A DNA stretch of 64,000 nt from Burkholderia pyrrocinia (GTDB taxonomy: Bacteria > Pseudomonadota > Gammaproteobacteria > Burkholderiales > Burkholderiaceae): the NCBI RefSeq assembly GCF_001028665.1, contig NZ_CP011503.1:3038001-3102000 (forward strand). The letters are read 5' to 3'. Below are positions 17,198 through 25,294 of this stretch, one piece after another. Position 1 is the first letter of the stretch; each line of letters begins with the position of its first letter. A model generated the notes under the pieces. The model was not told the origin of the DNA. It ran no database searches and worked only from the letters and a program-made list of their open reading frames with translations. The translations under genes and the position numbers were made by a program.

Positions 17198-17710
17198 ATG
17201 AAAAAATCCCTCCTGACCGCTGTCGCACTCGCGGCCCTGTCGACCTCGGCCTTCGCAGCGGGCACCGGCACGATCAACTTCACCGGCGAGATCGTCGCGG
17301 GCGCATGCGGCATCGATTCGGGCTCGGTCAACCAGACCGTGAACCTCGGCAAGGTGCCGACCAACGTGTTCAAGCAGGCCGGCGACAAGTCCACGCCGAC
17401 CAACTTCGACATCAAGCTGACCGACTGCGACACGAGCATCGCGCAGAACGCGTACTTCACGTTCACGGGCACGTCGAGCGCGGGCCAGCCGAAGCTGCTC
17501 GCCACGATCGGTTCGGCAACCAACGTCGGTATCCGCCTGCAGGCCGCGTCGGGTGAATACCTCGACAACGGCGCCGAGCAGAAGGCGCCGACCGTGCTGC
17601 AGAACGGCACGAACATCGCCCGCTTCGCAGCGATGTACGAAGCGACGGCAGCCGGCGTGACGCCGGGTACCGCCGACGGCGTCGCGAACTTCACGGTCCG
17701 CTACCAGTAA
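17198..17710 (+). CDS. Major fimbrial subunit (type 1 FimA family)
   Basis: 170 residues. The signal peptide MKKSLLTAVALAALSTSAFA is cut before AGTGTINFTGEIVAG. The mature subunit has the two cysteines of the family (AGACGIDSG and LTDCDTS), the conserved donor-strand area GTINFTGEI, and the C-terminal beta-zipper VANFTVRYQ with the penultimate tyrosine used by the chaperone. It polymerises into the fimbrial rod on the cell surface. A T-rich hairpin follows the stop, before the usher gene, which should make this the most abundant product of the operon. Confidence 0.92.
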   Translation: MKKSLLTAVALAALSTSAFAAGTGTINFTGEIVAGACGIDSGSVNQTVNLGKVPTNVFKQAGDKSTPTNFDIKLTDCDTSIAQNAYFTFTGTSSAGQPKLLATIGSATNVGIRLQAASGEYLDNGAEQKAPTVLQNGTNIARFAAMYEATAAGVTPGTADGVANFTVRYQ

Positions 17711-17720
17711 GCGTCCGTAT

Positions 17721-17764
17721 GGAGGAGGGGGCATGCATCCCTTCCTCCTTCTTCTTCTTTCCTT
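17721..17764 (+). terminator. Partial terminator (attenuator) between subunit and usher genes
   Basis: GGAGGAGGGG (17721-17730) pairs with CCCTTCCTCC (17739-17748), ten pairs including one G-U, around an 8-base loop. The T/C-rich tract TTCTTCTTCTTT follows. It would trim most transcripts after the major subunit, as in other pilus operons. Confidence 0.65.
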
Positions 17765-17800
17765 CCCGCTTTCCTCTCCTCGGACTTCCGGTAGCACCGC

Positions 17801-20287
17801 GTGCGAATCAGACATTCCTTCCTTTGCGTCTCCGTGCTGGTCGTCGGCAGCCAGAGCCATGCGACGGAATTCAATTCGTCGTTCCTCGACATCGACGGAA
17901 CGAGCAATGTCGACCTGTCGCAGTTCTCGCAGGCCGACTTCACGCTGCCGGGCGAGTACATGCTCGACGTGCAGGTCAACGACCTGTTCTACGGGCTGCA
18001 GTCGATCGAGTTCATTGCCGTCGACGCGTCCGGCGCGGGCAAGCCGTGCCTGCGGCCGGAACTCGTCGCGCAGTTCGGGCTGAAGCCTTCGCTCGCGAAG
18101 GACCTGCCGCGCTTCCAGGGCGGACGCTGCGTCGACCTCGGCGCGATCGAGGGGGCGACCGTGCGTTACCTGAAGAGCGACGGACGGCTCAAGATCACGA
18201 TTCCGCAGGCCGCACTCGAATTCAGCGATTCGACCTACCTGCCGCCCGAGCGCTGGTCCGAAGGGATCCCCGGCGCGATGCTCGACTATCGCATGATCGC
18301 GAACACGAACCGCAACTTCGGTGCGGGCGGCCGGCAGACGAATTCGATCCAGGCCTACGGGACGATCGGCGCGAACTGGGATGCATGGCGCTTTCGCGGC
18401 GACTACCAGGCGCAGTCGAACGTGGGCAACACGGCGTACGCGGACCGCACGTTCCGTTTCAGCCGGCTTTACGCATTTCGCGCGCTGCCGTCGATCCAGT
18501 CGACGGCGACGATCGGCGACGACTACCTGAGCTCCGACATTTTCGACACGTTCGCGCTGACGGGCGCGTCGATCCGCAGCGACGACCGCATGCTGCCGCC
18601 TTCGCTGCGCGGTTATGCGCCGCTGATCGCGGGCGTCGCGCGCACCAACGCGACCGTGACCGTGTCGCAGGCGGGGCGCGTGCTGTACGTGACGCGCGTG
18701 TCGCCGGGCGCGTTCGCGCTGCAGAACATCAACACGAGCGTGCAAGGCACGCTCGACGTGGCGGTCGAGGAAGAAGACGGCAGCGTGCAGCGCTTCCAGG
18801 TGACGACGGCCGCCGTGCCGTTCCTGGCACGCACCGGGCAGTTGCGCTACAAGGCCGCCGTCGGCAAGCCGCGCCTGTTCGGCGGCGCCGGCATCACGCC
18901 GTTCTTCGGTTTCGGAGAAATCGCGTACGGCCTGCCGTTCGACGTCACGGTGTACGGCGGCTTCATCGCCGCATCGGGCTATACGTCGATTGCGCTCGGC
19001 GTCGGCCGCGATTTCGGCACCTTCGGCGCCGTATCGGCCGACGTCACGCATGCGCGGGCGCGCCTGTGGTGGAACGGCGCGACGCGCAACGGCAACTCGT
19101 ACCGCGTCAACTATTCGAAGCACTTCGATGTGCTCGACGCCGACGTGCGCTTCTTCGGCTACCGGTTTTCGGAGCGCGACTACACGAACTTCGCGCAGTT
19201 CACGGGCGACCCGACCGCATACGGCCTCGCCAACAGCAAGCAGCGCTACTCGGCGACGATGTCGAAGCGCTTCGGCGATACGTCGACCTATTTCTCGTAC
19301 GACCAGACGACCTACTGGGCGCGTTCGTCCGAGCAGCGTGTCGGCCTCACGCTGACGCGCGCGTTCTCGGTCGGGACGCTGCGCAACCTGAACGTCAGCG
19401 TGTCGGCATTTCGCACGCAGAGCGCGGGCGCGAGCGGCAACCAGTTCTCGATCACTGCGACGCTGCCGATCGGCGGCCGCCACACCGTCACGTCGAACCT
19501 GACGACGGGCAGCGGCAGCACGAGCGTGAACGCGGGCTATATCTACGACGATCCGGACGGCCGCACCTACCAGGTCAACGCGGGCGCGACCGACGGCCGC
19601 GCATCGGCGAACGCGAGCTACCGCCAGCGCACGTCGGCGTACCAGCTCAACGCGCAGGCGTCGACGCTCGCCAATGCGTATGCGGCGGCATCGCTCGAAG
19701 TCGACGGTTCGTTCGTTGCGACGCAGTACGGCGTGTCCGCACACGCGAACGGCAACGCGGGCGACACGCGGCTGCTGGTGTCGACCGACGGCGTGCCCGA
19801 CGTGCCGCTGTCCGGCACGCTCGCGCATACCGATTCGCGCGGCTATGCGGTGCTCGACGGCATCTCGCCGTACAACGTGTACGACGCGACGGTCAACGTC
19901 GAGAAGCTGCCGCTCGAAGTGCAGGTGACGAACCCGATCCAGCGCATGGTGCTGACCGACGGCGCGATCGGTTTCGTGAAGTTCTCCGCCGCGCGCGGCA
20001 GCAACCTGTACCTGACGCTGACCGACGCGGCCGGCAAGCCGCTGCCGTTCGGTGCGTCGGTGCAGGACGCGGCGAACGGCAAGGAGCTCGGCATCGTCGG
20101 CGAGGGCGGCGCGGCGTTCCTGACGCAGGTTCAGCCGAAGTCGTCGCTCGCGGTGCGTGCGGGCGAACGCACGCTCTGCACGGTCGATGCGCTGCCGAAC
20201 CAGCTCCAACTCGAAGGCACGCCGATCCCGGTGACGTGCCAGACGCCCGGCGAATCGCACGCAGCGGTCGCACGGGTCGAACGATGA
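17801..20287 (+). CDS. Fimbrial outer-membrane usher (FimD/PapC family)
   Basis: 828 residues with a GTG start and signal MRIRHSFLCVSVLVVGSQSHA. Domains in order: N-terminal chaperone-binding domain (EFNSSFLDID, LPGEYMLDVQVND, CLRPELVAQFGLK), 24-strand barrel with usher signature AFRALPSIQSTATIGDDYLSSDIFDTFALTGASIRSDDRMLPPSLRGYAP, plug region, and C-terminal domain ending SLAVRAGERTLCTVDALPNQLQLEGTPIPVTCQ. It secretes and assembles subunits delivered by the chaperone encoded 16 bases downstream. The start codon is weakly supported, because the preceding hairpin tract leaves no strong ribosome site. Confidence 0.9.
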   Translation: MRIRHSFLCVSVLVVGSQSHATEFNSSFLDIDGTSNVDLSQFSQADFTLPGEYMLDVQVNDLFYGLQSIEFIAVDASGAGKPCLRPELVAQFGLKPSLAKDLPRFQGGRCVDLGAIEGATVRYLKSDGRLKITIPQAALEFSDSTYLPPERWSEGIPGAMLDYRMIANTNRNFGAGGRQTNSIQAYGTIGANWDAWRFRGDYQAQSNVGNTAYADRTFRFSRLYAFRALPSIQSTATIGDDYLSSDIFDTFALTGASIRSDDRMLPPSLRGYAPLIAGVARTNATVTVSQAGRVLYVTRVSPGAFALQNINTSVQGTLDVAVEEEDGSVQRFQVTTAAVPFLARTGQLRYKAAVGKPRLFGGAGITPFFGFGEIAYGLPFDVTVYGGFIAASGYTSIALGVGRDFGTFGAVSADVTHARARLWWNGATRNGNSYRVNYSKHFDVLDADVRFFGYRFSERDYTNFAQFTGDPTAYGLANSKQRYSATMSKRFGDTSTYFSYDQTTYWARSSEQRVGLTLTRAFSVGTLRNLNVSVSAFRTQSAGASGNQFSITATLPIGGRHTVTSNLTTGSGSTSVNAGYIYDDPDGRTYQVNAGATDGRASANASYRQRTSAYQLNAQASTLANAYAAASLEVDGSFVATQYGVSAHANGNAGDTRLLVSTDGVPDVPLSGTLAHTDSRGYAVLDGISPYNVYDATVNVEKLPLEVQVTNPIQRMVLTDGAIGFVKFSAARGSNLYLTLTDAAGKPLPFGASVQDAANGKELGIVGEGGAAFLTQVQPKSSLAVRAGERTLCTVDALPNQLQLEGTPIPVTCQTPGESHAAVARVER

Positions 20288-20303
20288 ATCCACGGATCCT
20301 GCG

Positions 20304-21050
20304 ATGAAAAATTCTCTTTCCCTGTCCTTCCTGCGCCGCGCGTCGTGCGTGCTCGCGACCGCCGGTGCGCTGCTCGCGGGCGCCGCGCATGCGGCGATCG
20401 TGCCGGACCGCACGCGCGTGATCTTCAACGAAGGCGAGCAGGCCGCGATCGTCACGATCACCAACAAGAGCACGACGTATCCGTATCTCGTGCAGTCGTG
20501 GCTCGAGGACGCGAAGGGCAACAAGATCACGTCGCCGCTGATGGTCGTGCCGCCGCTGCAGCGCGTCGAGGCGAACGAGCGCAACGTGCTGCGGATCGCG
20601 AAGCTGCCGGGCACGGAGCTGCCGGCCGATCGCGAATCGGTGTTCTACCTGAACATCCGCGAAGTGCCGCCGAAGACCGATACGCCGAACACGCTGCAGA
20701 TCGCGCTGCATACGCAGATGAAGCTGTTCTACCGGCCGAAGGCCGTGCAGCCCGCGCGCGACGAGGACTGGACGCTGCCGATGACGCTGCGCGTCGACGC
20801 GGCCGCGCACAAGCTGGTGTTCGACAACCCGACGCCGTACCACGTGACGGTGGTCGACGTGAGCTCGGGTGCGCAGAAGACCCCGGTGCCGATGGAGCCG
20901 GTGATGGTGAGCCCGATGAGCACGGCCGACGTGCCGTTCAAGGCCGCGATGCCATCGACGCTGTTCGTCACGCATATCGACGATTACGGCGGCCAGGTGG
21001 CGGTCGAGTATGCGTGCGACGCGGGTGCTTGCAAGAGCGTGAAGAAATGA
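20304..21050 (+). CDS. Periplasmic fimbrial chaperone (PapD/FimC family)
   Basis: 248 residues. The signal peptide (LRRASCVLATAGALLAGAAHA) precedes AIVPDRTRVIFNEGEQAAIVTITNKS, the typical first strand. Further marks are PLMVVPPLQRVEANERNVLRI, the signature ADRESVFYLNIREVPPK, and LHTQMKLFYRPKAV. A C-terminal cysteine pair (YACDAGACKSVKK) resembles that of PapD-like chaperones with a disulfide. It escorts the subunits of this operon to the usher. Its stop overlaps the next start (ATGA). Confidence 0.91.
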   Translation: MKNSLSLSFLRRASCVLATAGALLAGAAHAAIVPDRTRVIFNEGEQAAIVTITNKSTTYPYLVQSWLEDAKGNKITSPLMVVPPLQRVEANERNVLRIAKLPGTELPADRESVFYLNIREVPPKTDTPNTLQIALHTQMKLFYRPKAVQPARDEDWTLPMTLRVDAAAHKLVFDNPTPYHVTVVDVSSGAQKTPVPMEPVMVSPMSTADVPFKAAMPSTLFVTHIDDYGGQVAVEYACDAGACKSVKK

Positions 21051-22069
21051 GCGGGGGAATGCGTGATCGGGAATCGCCCGCGGCGTGGTTGCGCTGGATC
21101 GTACTCGTGCTGCTGGTCGCGGCCGTGCAGCCGGCATGGGCACTGCGCTGTCTGACCAACAGCGGCGCGACTTCGCTGACCGAGCCGATCGGCGGCGTTG
21201 CGTCGTATCCGACCGACGCGCCGGACGGCTACGTGATCTGGGTGTCGCCGGTGCGCACGACGTCGGGGTATTGCTACAAGGACCTGGGGGACGACGGCAG
21301 CCTGAAGGTCGTCGACAACATTTACTTCTACGCGAATCCGAATCGCACGAACCCCGCCGCATGGGGGCTCGAGATCGGCATCCGCTACAAGGGCATCGAC
21401 TATTTCGACAAGACCAGCAATCGCGGCGGCGGGGTGTTTACCGGGTATTCGGTGCCGCCGTGCAGCAGGTACGACTTCGGCCGCGGGCGTTGCCAGCAGA
21501 CGCGCATCAGCATCGACTATCAGGTCGTCGTGCGCAAGAAAGGCAATTGGGTCCAGCCGCCGAGCGATATCTACACGGTGTTCCAGTTCGACGGCGAGTT
21601 CGGACTGAACGCGTACAGCCCGAGCTTCCAGTACCGCCTGAGCGGCCTGCGCAACCTCAAGCCGACGCCGTGTTTCGTCGACGTGCTCGTGACGCCCGAA
21701 CCGGGCATCGTCAATTTCGGACAGGTGCAGGCGGTCGGCAACGGCTTCCTGCCGGCGGTGCCGCGCAAGCGATTCTCGTTGTCGTTGACCAAGAAATGCA
21801 ACGTCGCGGTACGCGTCGACGGGTACTTCGAAACGAGCTACCCGGTTCAGAACGGTTTGCTGGTGCCGGCGAAGGACAGCAATTTCGGTATCGGCATCGA
21901 AGACAGCCAGGGCAAGGCGATTCCGTTCAACCAACAGTTCAACCTGGCTCAATTCCCGTCCAACGTCATGAACCAGAGCGTATTGATGGACGCGGTGCTG
22001 AAGTCGTTCGGGCCGCCGAAGATCGGGCGGTTCGATGCGACGGCGACGATCCGGCTGTTCATCTATTGA
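21047..22069 (+). CDS. Fimbrial tip adhesin-like protein
   Basis: 340 residues from an ATG overlapping the chaperone stop; ATG 21059 is an alternative. After a signal peptide (WLRWIVLVLLVAAVQPAWA) comes a cysteine-containing N-terminal domain (LRCLTNSGATSL, SGYCYKDLGDDGSLKVVDNIYFYANPN, VPPCSRYDFGRGRCQQTRI) that may bind a receptor. The C-terminal domain (PTPCFVDVLVTPEPGIVNFGQVQAVG, KKCNVAVRVDGYFETSY, ending ATATIRLFIY) resembles a fimbrial subunit. It probably caps the fimbria. Ligand unknown. Confidence 0.75.
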   Translation: MSGGMRDRESPAAWLRWIVLVLLVAAVQPAWALRCLTNSGATSLTEPIGGVASYPTDAPDGYVIWVSPVRTTSGYCYKDLGDDGSLKVVDNIYFYANPNRTNPAAWGLEIGIRYKGIDYFDKTSNRGGGVFTGYSVPPCSRYDFGRGRCQQTRISIDYQVVVRKKGNWVQPPSDIYTVFQFDGEFGLNAYSPSFQYRLSGLRNLKPTPCFVDVLVTPEPGIVNFGQVQAVGNGFLPAVPRKRFSLSLTKKCNVAVRVDGYFETSYPVQNGLLVPAKDSNFGIGIEDSQGKAIPFNQQFNLAQFPSNVMNQSVLMDAVLKSFGPPKIGRFDATATIRLFIY

Positions 22070-22115
22070 CGCGGGTGGGCGCGGCTACCCGCCCTGCACG
22101 CGAGTCATGAAAAAT

Positions 22116-22137
22116 GCGCCGGCACGCCGGCGCTTTT
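22116..22137 (+). terminator. Intrinsic terminator of the fimbrial operon
   Basis: GCGCCGG/CCGGCGC stem (22116-22133) followed by TTTT and preceded by AAAAA, so it could work in both directions. It lies 47 bases after the tip-protein stop. Confidence 0.85.
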
Positions 22138-22332
22138 CCGCATCTGCTGCGTGACGCTTGTCGCACCCAGCGGCACACCTTGTGATGGCGACGACCGCAT
22201 CGTTCCGGCCCTTCAGGACCGAAAGCTCGCCGCACGCTGCGATCGACGAAGCGAACCCCGTCCGCTCGATCAACGATCTCGCCAATTGTTCAGACAAATC
22301 CTGACGACTGAAAGGGGTATTTGGGAATCGTA

Positions 22333-22361
22333 TTGAGAATGATTTGCGTTTACGTTAAATT
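22333..22361 (+). promoter_or_regulatory. orbS promoter with Fur box
   Basis: TTGAGA (22333-22338) and TAAATT (22356-22361) are separated by 17 bases, a sigma70-type promoter 32 bases before orbS. The -35 region is embedded in TGAGAATGATTTGCG (22334-22348), which matches the Fur 7-1-7 pattern well in its left half. This fits the known Fur control of orbS in Burkholderia. Confidence 0.72.
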
Positions 22362-22392
22362 TTGCTATCTCGAAATATGACGGAGCAGATCG

Positions 22393-23061
22393 ATGGCCAT
22401 GGCGGAAGTGCTCGACCGACCGGCGGCGGCAACGGCGAACCCGTTCCTCGGCAGTTATCCGGACCTGCCGCCGCGCGCCGTGCCGCGTGCGCGCCGTGCC
22501 GCGGAGCCCCGCGCGCAGGGCGCACTGCTCGACGTGCTGATCTCGCATCGCGCGATGCTCGTCAATGTCGCGCGCGGCTTCGTCGGCTGTGCGAGCCGTG
22601 CCGAGGATGTCGTGCACGACGTATTCGTGAAGCTCGTCGAATTCCCGAACCAGGACGCGGTGCGCCAGCCGGTCGCGTACGTGACGCGGATGGTGCGCAA
22701 TGCGTCGATCGACGCGTGCCGCCGGCAGAGCCTCGAGAACGTCTATCACACGGAAGAAGACGACGGCTTCGACGTGCCGTCGCCCGAGCCGACGCCGGAA
22801 GCCGCGCTGGTGACGCGCGATACGCTGCGGCGCGTATGTGCTGCGCTCGACGACCTGCCGGCGCGCAGCCGCGCGGCCTTCGAGATGGTGCGGCTGCGCG
22901 AGGAGACGCTGCAGACCGCTGCGCGCGCGCTGAACGTATCGCAGACGCTCGTGCATTTCATGGTGCGCGACGCGGAGCGCCACTGCGCGGAATGCCTCGA
23001 CGCGTGCCATCGCGGCGTCGCGTGCCCGGTGTTCCTGGGCGGTCGCGCGCGGCGGCGGTAA
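22393..23061 (+). CDS. orbS: ECF sigma factor controlling ornibactin genes
   Basis: 222 residues. Region 2 is seen as [38 protein letters not shown]...[19 protein letters not shown], and region 4 as [52 protein letters not shown]. It belongs with PvdS-like iron-starvation sigma factors and directs RNA polymerase to the ornibactin promoters. The N-terminal 45 residues are longer than in PvdS, and the C-terminus ends in a cysteine/arginine-rich tail. No anti-sigma gene is next to it, and the cognate receptor has no signalling domain, so control is likely at transcription (Fur). Its stop codon overlaps the -35 element of the orbH promoter. Confidence 0.93.
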   Translation: MAMAEVLDRPAAATANPFLGSYPDLPPRAVPRARRAAEPRAQGALLDVLISHRAMLVNVARGFVGCASRAEDVVHDVFVKLVEFPNQDAVRQPVAYVTRMVRNASIDACRRQSLENVYHTEEDDGFDVPSPEPTPEAALVTRDTLRRVCAALDDLPARSRAAFEMVRLREETLQTAARALNVSQTLVHFMVRDAERHCAECLDACHRGVACPVFLGGRARRR

Positions 23062-23083
23062 AAAACCGCGCCGGCCAATCGTC
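23059..23083 (+). promoter_or_regulatory. OrbS-dependent promoter before orbH
   Basis: TAAA at 23059 (using the TAA stop of orbS) and CGTC at 23080-23083, 17 bases apart. The same spacing is found at the orbE and orbI promoters, and CGTCTATCAG after the spacer is shared with the orbE site. Confidence 0.82.
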
Positions 23084-23149
23084 TATCAGACAGGAGCGGC
23101 GCAATCCGCCGCTTCGCATCCTTCAACCGTCTCCCGTTTTTTTCCGATC

Positions 23150-23392
23150 ATGACGCAAGCCACGACGCCTTCCGCCGACACCGACGATCTCGTCTACACG
23201 GTCGTCATCAACGACGAAGAACAGTATTCGATCTGGCCGACGTTCCGGCCCGTGCCGGCCGGCTGGCGCGAGGTCGGCGTGAGCGGCCCGAAGGCCGACT
23301 GTCTCGCGCACATCGAGACCGTCTGGACCGACATGCGCCCCGCGAGCCTGCGCCGCGCGATGGACGGCGAGCGCGCGACGCGCGCCTCGTGA
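23150..23392 (+). CDS. orbH: MbtH-like NRPS accessory protein
   Basis: 80 residues with the complete MbtH signature: [49 protein letters not shown], including the conserved tryptophans. MbtH-like proteins bind adenylation domains and promote their folding and activity. It is the first gene of the OrbS-driven operon, so it would serve the OrbI and OrbJ adenylation domains. Confidence 0.95.
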   Translation: MTQATTPSADTDDLVYTVVINDEEQYSIWPTFRPVPAGWREVGVSGPKADCLAHIETVWTDMRPASLRRAMDGERATRAS

Positions 23393-23436
23393 ACCGCTGC
23401 GCCGGATTCCGGCGCGCCACCTGAAGAGGACGTTGC

Positions 23437-24456
23437 ATGACCCTGCTTTCGTTGCCGACGCTCGACGACCTGCGTATCGAGCCGGGGCTGCCCACCGTCG
23501 TGTCGCCGCGCGGCAGCGACGGGATGTCGATCGACGATGTCGCGCCGCTGGCGCGCGAGATCGCGGCCGACACGCTCGAACGGGCGGGCGGCGTGCTGTT
23601 CACGGGCTTTCACGTGCCGTCGATCGATGCGTTCCAGCAGTTCGCGGCATCGTTCGGCGATCCGCTGATCGGCTATGAATACGCGTCGACGCCGCGCAGC
23701 CAGGTCGAAGGCGCCGTCTACACGTCGACCGAATACCCGCCGCACCGCGCGATTCCGCTGCACAACGAGCAGTCGTATACGCGGGAATGGCCGCTGCGGA
23801 TCTGGTTCCACTGCGCGCTCGCGGCGCCCAAGGGCGGCGCGACGCCGATCGCGGACAGCCGCGCCGTGTACCGCGCGCTCGATCCGGCGCTCGTCGCGCG
23901 CTTCGAGCGGCGCGAGCTGCTGTACGTGCGCAATTTCGGGCAGGGGCTCGACCTGCCGTGGCAGCAGTCGTTCGGCACCGACGAGCCGGCCGAGGTCGAG
24001 CGGATGTGCGCGGCGCGCGGCATCGAATGCGCATGGCGCACCGACGACGACGGCGAACTGCTGCTGCGCACGCGCGAACGCTGCCAGGCCGTCGCACGCC
24101 ATCCGCGCACCGGCGACCGCGTGTGGTTCAACCAGGCGAACCTGTTTCACCTGTCGGCGCTCGACGACGACATGCAGGAAGCGCTCGTCGACGCGGTGGG
24201 GCTCGAGAACGTGCCGCGCAACGTGTACTACGGCGACGGCGAGCCGCTCGAGGCCGATGCGCTCGCGCAGATCCGCGGCGTGCTCGACCAGCAGCGCATC
24301 GTGTTCCCGTGGCGCACGGGCGACGTGCTGATGCTCGACAACATGCTGACCGCACACGCGCGCGACCCGTTCGAAGGGCCGCGCAAGGTCGTCGTCGCGA
24401 TGGCGCAGAGTTACACGGTCCCGCGCGCGACCGAACGGAGGACCGATGACGCGTAG
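23437..24456 (+). CDS. orbG: TauD/SyrP-type Fe(II)/2-oxoglutarate dioxygenase, probable aspartate beta-hydroxylase
   Basis: 339 residues of the TauD/TfdA fold. The metal triad is visible as HNE in IPLHNEQSYTREWPLRIWFHC and the distal histidine in MLDNMLTAHARDPFEGPRKVVVAM, with the arginine that binds 2-oxoglutarate shortly after. HNE rather than HxD is the SyrP-like variant found with siderophore and syringomycin synthetases. Ornibactin contains beta-hydroxyaspartate and module 2 of OrbI is predicted to load Asp, so this enzyme is inferred to hydroxylate Asp on the carrier protein. It ends inside orbC (11-base overlap). Confidence 0.9.
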   Translation: MTLLSLPTLDDLRIEPGLPTVVSPRGSDGMSIDDVAPLAREIAADTLERAGGVLFTGFHVPSIDAFQQFAASFGDPLIGYEYASTPRSQVEGAVYTSTEYPPHRAIPLHNEQSYTREWPLRIWFHCALAAPKGGATPIADSRAVYRALDPALVARFERRELLYVRNFGQGLDLPWQQSFGTDEPAEVERMCAARGIECAWRTDDDGELLLRTRERCQAVARHPRTGDRVWFNQANLFHLSALDDDMQEALVDAVGLENVPRNVYYGDGEPLEADALAQIRGVLDQQRIVFPWRTGDVLMLDNMLTAHARDPFEGPRKVVVAMAQSYTVPRATERRTDDA

Positions 24457-25294
24457 TACCGCCGCGCTTGCCGCGCGCGGGTTGACGGTGGGTTATCGCG
24501 ACCATGTCGTGATCGACGGGCTGGACCTGTCGATCGCGGCCGGCCGCGTGACCGCGCTGTGCGGGCCGAACGGCTGCGGCAAGAGTACGCTGCTGCGCAC
24601 GCTCGCGGGCCTGCAGCCTGCGCGTGCCGGTCATGTCGAAGTCAACGGCAGGCCGCTCGCGTCGTTTCGCCGTCGCGCGCTCGCTCGCGAGCTGACGATG
24701 CTCGCGCAGTTCAACCAGATTCCGTCGGGCCTCACGGTGCGCGAGCTTGTCGCGTACGGGCGCTATGCGTACGGCGGCTTCCTGCGCGGGCTGTCGCGGG
24801 CCGATCATGCGGCGATCGACGAGGCGCTCGAGACGAGCGGCCTTGCCGACGATGCGGGCCGCGACGTCGGCGCGCTGTCGGGCGGCGAACGCCAGCGCGC
24901 GTGGATCGCGATGGCGCTCGCGCAGCAGGCGCCGATCGTGCTGCTCGACGAACCGACGACCTATCTCGACATCCATCACCAGCTCGATATCCTCGACGCG
25001 CTGCGCGCGCTGAACCGCGCGCGCGGGCTGACGATCGTATGGGTGCTGCACGACCTGAACCAGGCGGCCGCGTACAGCGACGAGATCGTGCTGATGCGCG
25101 CGGGCCGCCTCGTCGCGCAGGGCTCGCCCGACGCGATGCTCGATCCGGCGCGGCTGCGTGCGGCGTTCGGCGTCGAGATGCTGAAGCTCGCGCATCCGCA
25201 GACGGGCGCGCCGATGTGCGTGCCGGCCTACGGGCCGTCGAGTGCCGACACGCCGCAGGCGGCCGGCGTCTTCGATCGGGATCTCGCCGTATGA
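24446..25294 (+). CDS. orbC: Ferric-siderophore ABC transporter ATPase
   Basis: 282 residues, FecE/FhuC class. Walker A is CGPNGCGKST (about residues 39-48), Q-loop MLAQFNQIPSG, signature LSGGERQRAWIAMALAQQ, Walker B IVLLDEPTTYLDIHHQ, and the switch histidine in WVLHDLNQAA. It powers the OrbD permease for ornibactin uptake across the inner membrane. Start and stop overlap its neighbours, so it sits tightly in the operon. Confidence 0.93.
   Translation: MTRSTAALAARGLTVGYRDHVVIDGLDLSIAAGRVTALCGPNGCGKSTLLRTLAGLQPARAGHVEVNGRPLASFRRRALARELTMLAQFNQIPSGLTVRELVAYGRYAYGGFLRGLSRADHAAIDEALETSGLADDAGRDVGALSGGERQRAWIAMALAQQAPIVLLDEPTTYLDIHHQLDILDALRALNRARGLTIVWVLHDLNQAAAYSDEIVLMRAGRLVAQGSPDAMLDPARLRAAFGVEMLKLAHPQTGAPMCVPAYGPSSADTPQAAGVFDRDLAV

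Noticed and set aside
22085..22297. 70-residue minus-strand reading frame between the fimbrial operon and orbS
   Set aside because: Overlaps the terminator, shows no family features and has no ribosome site; treated as chance.
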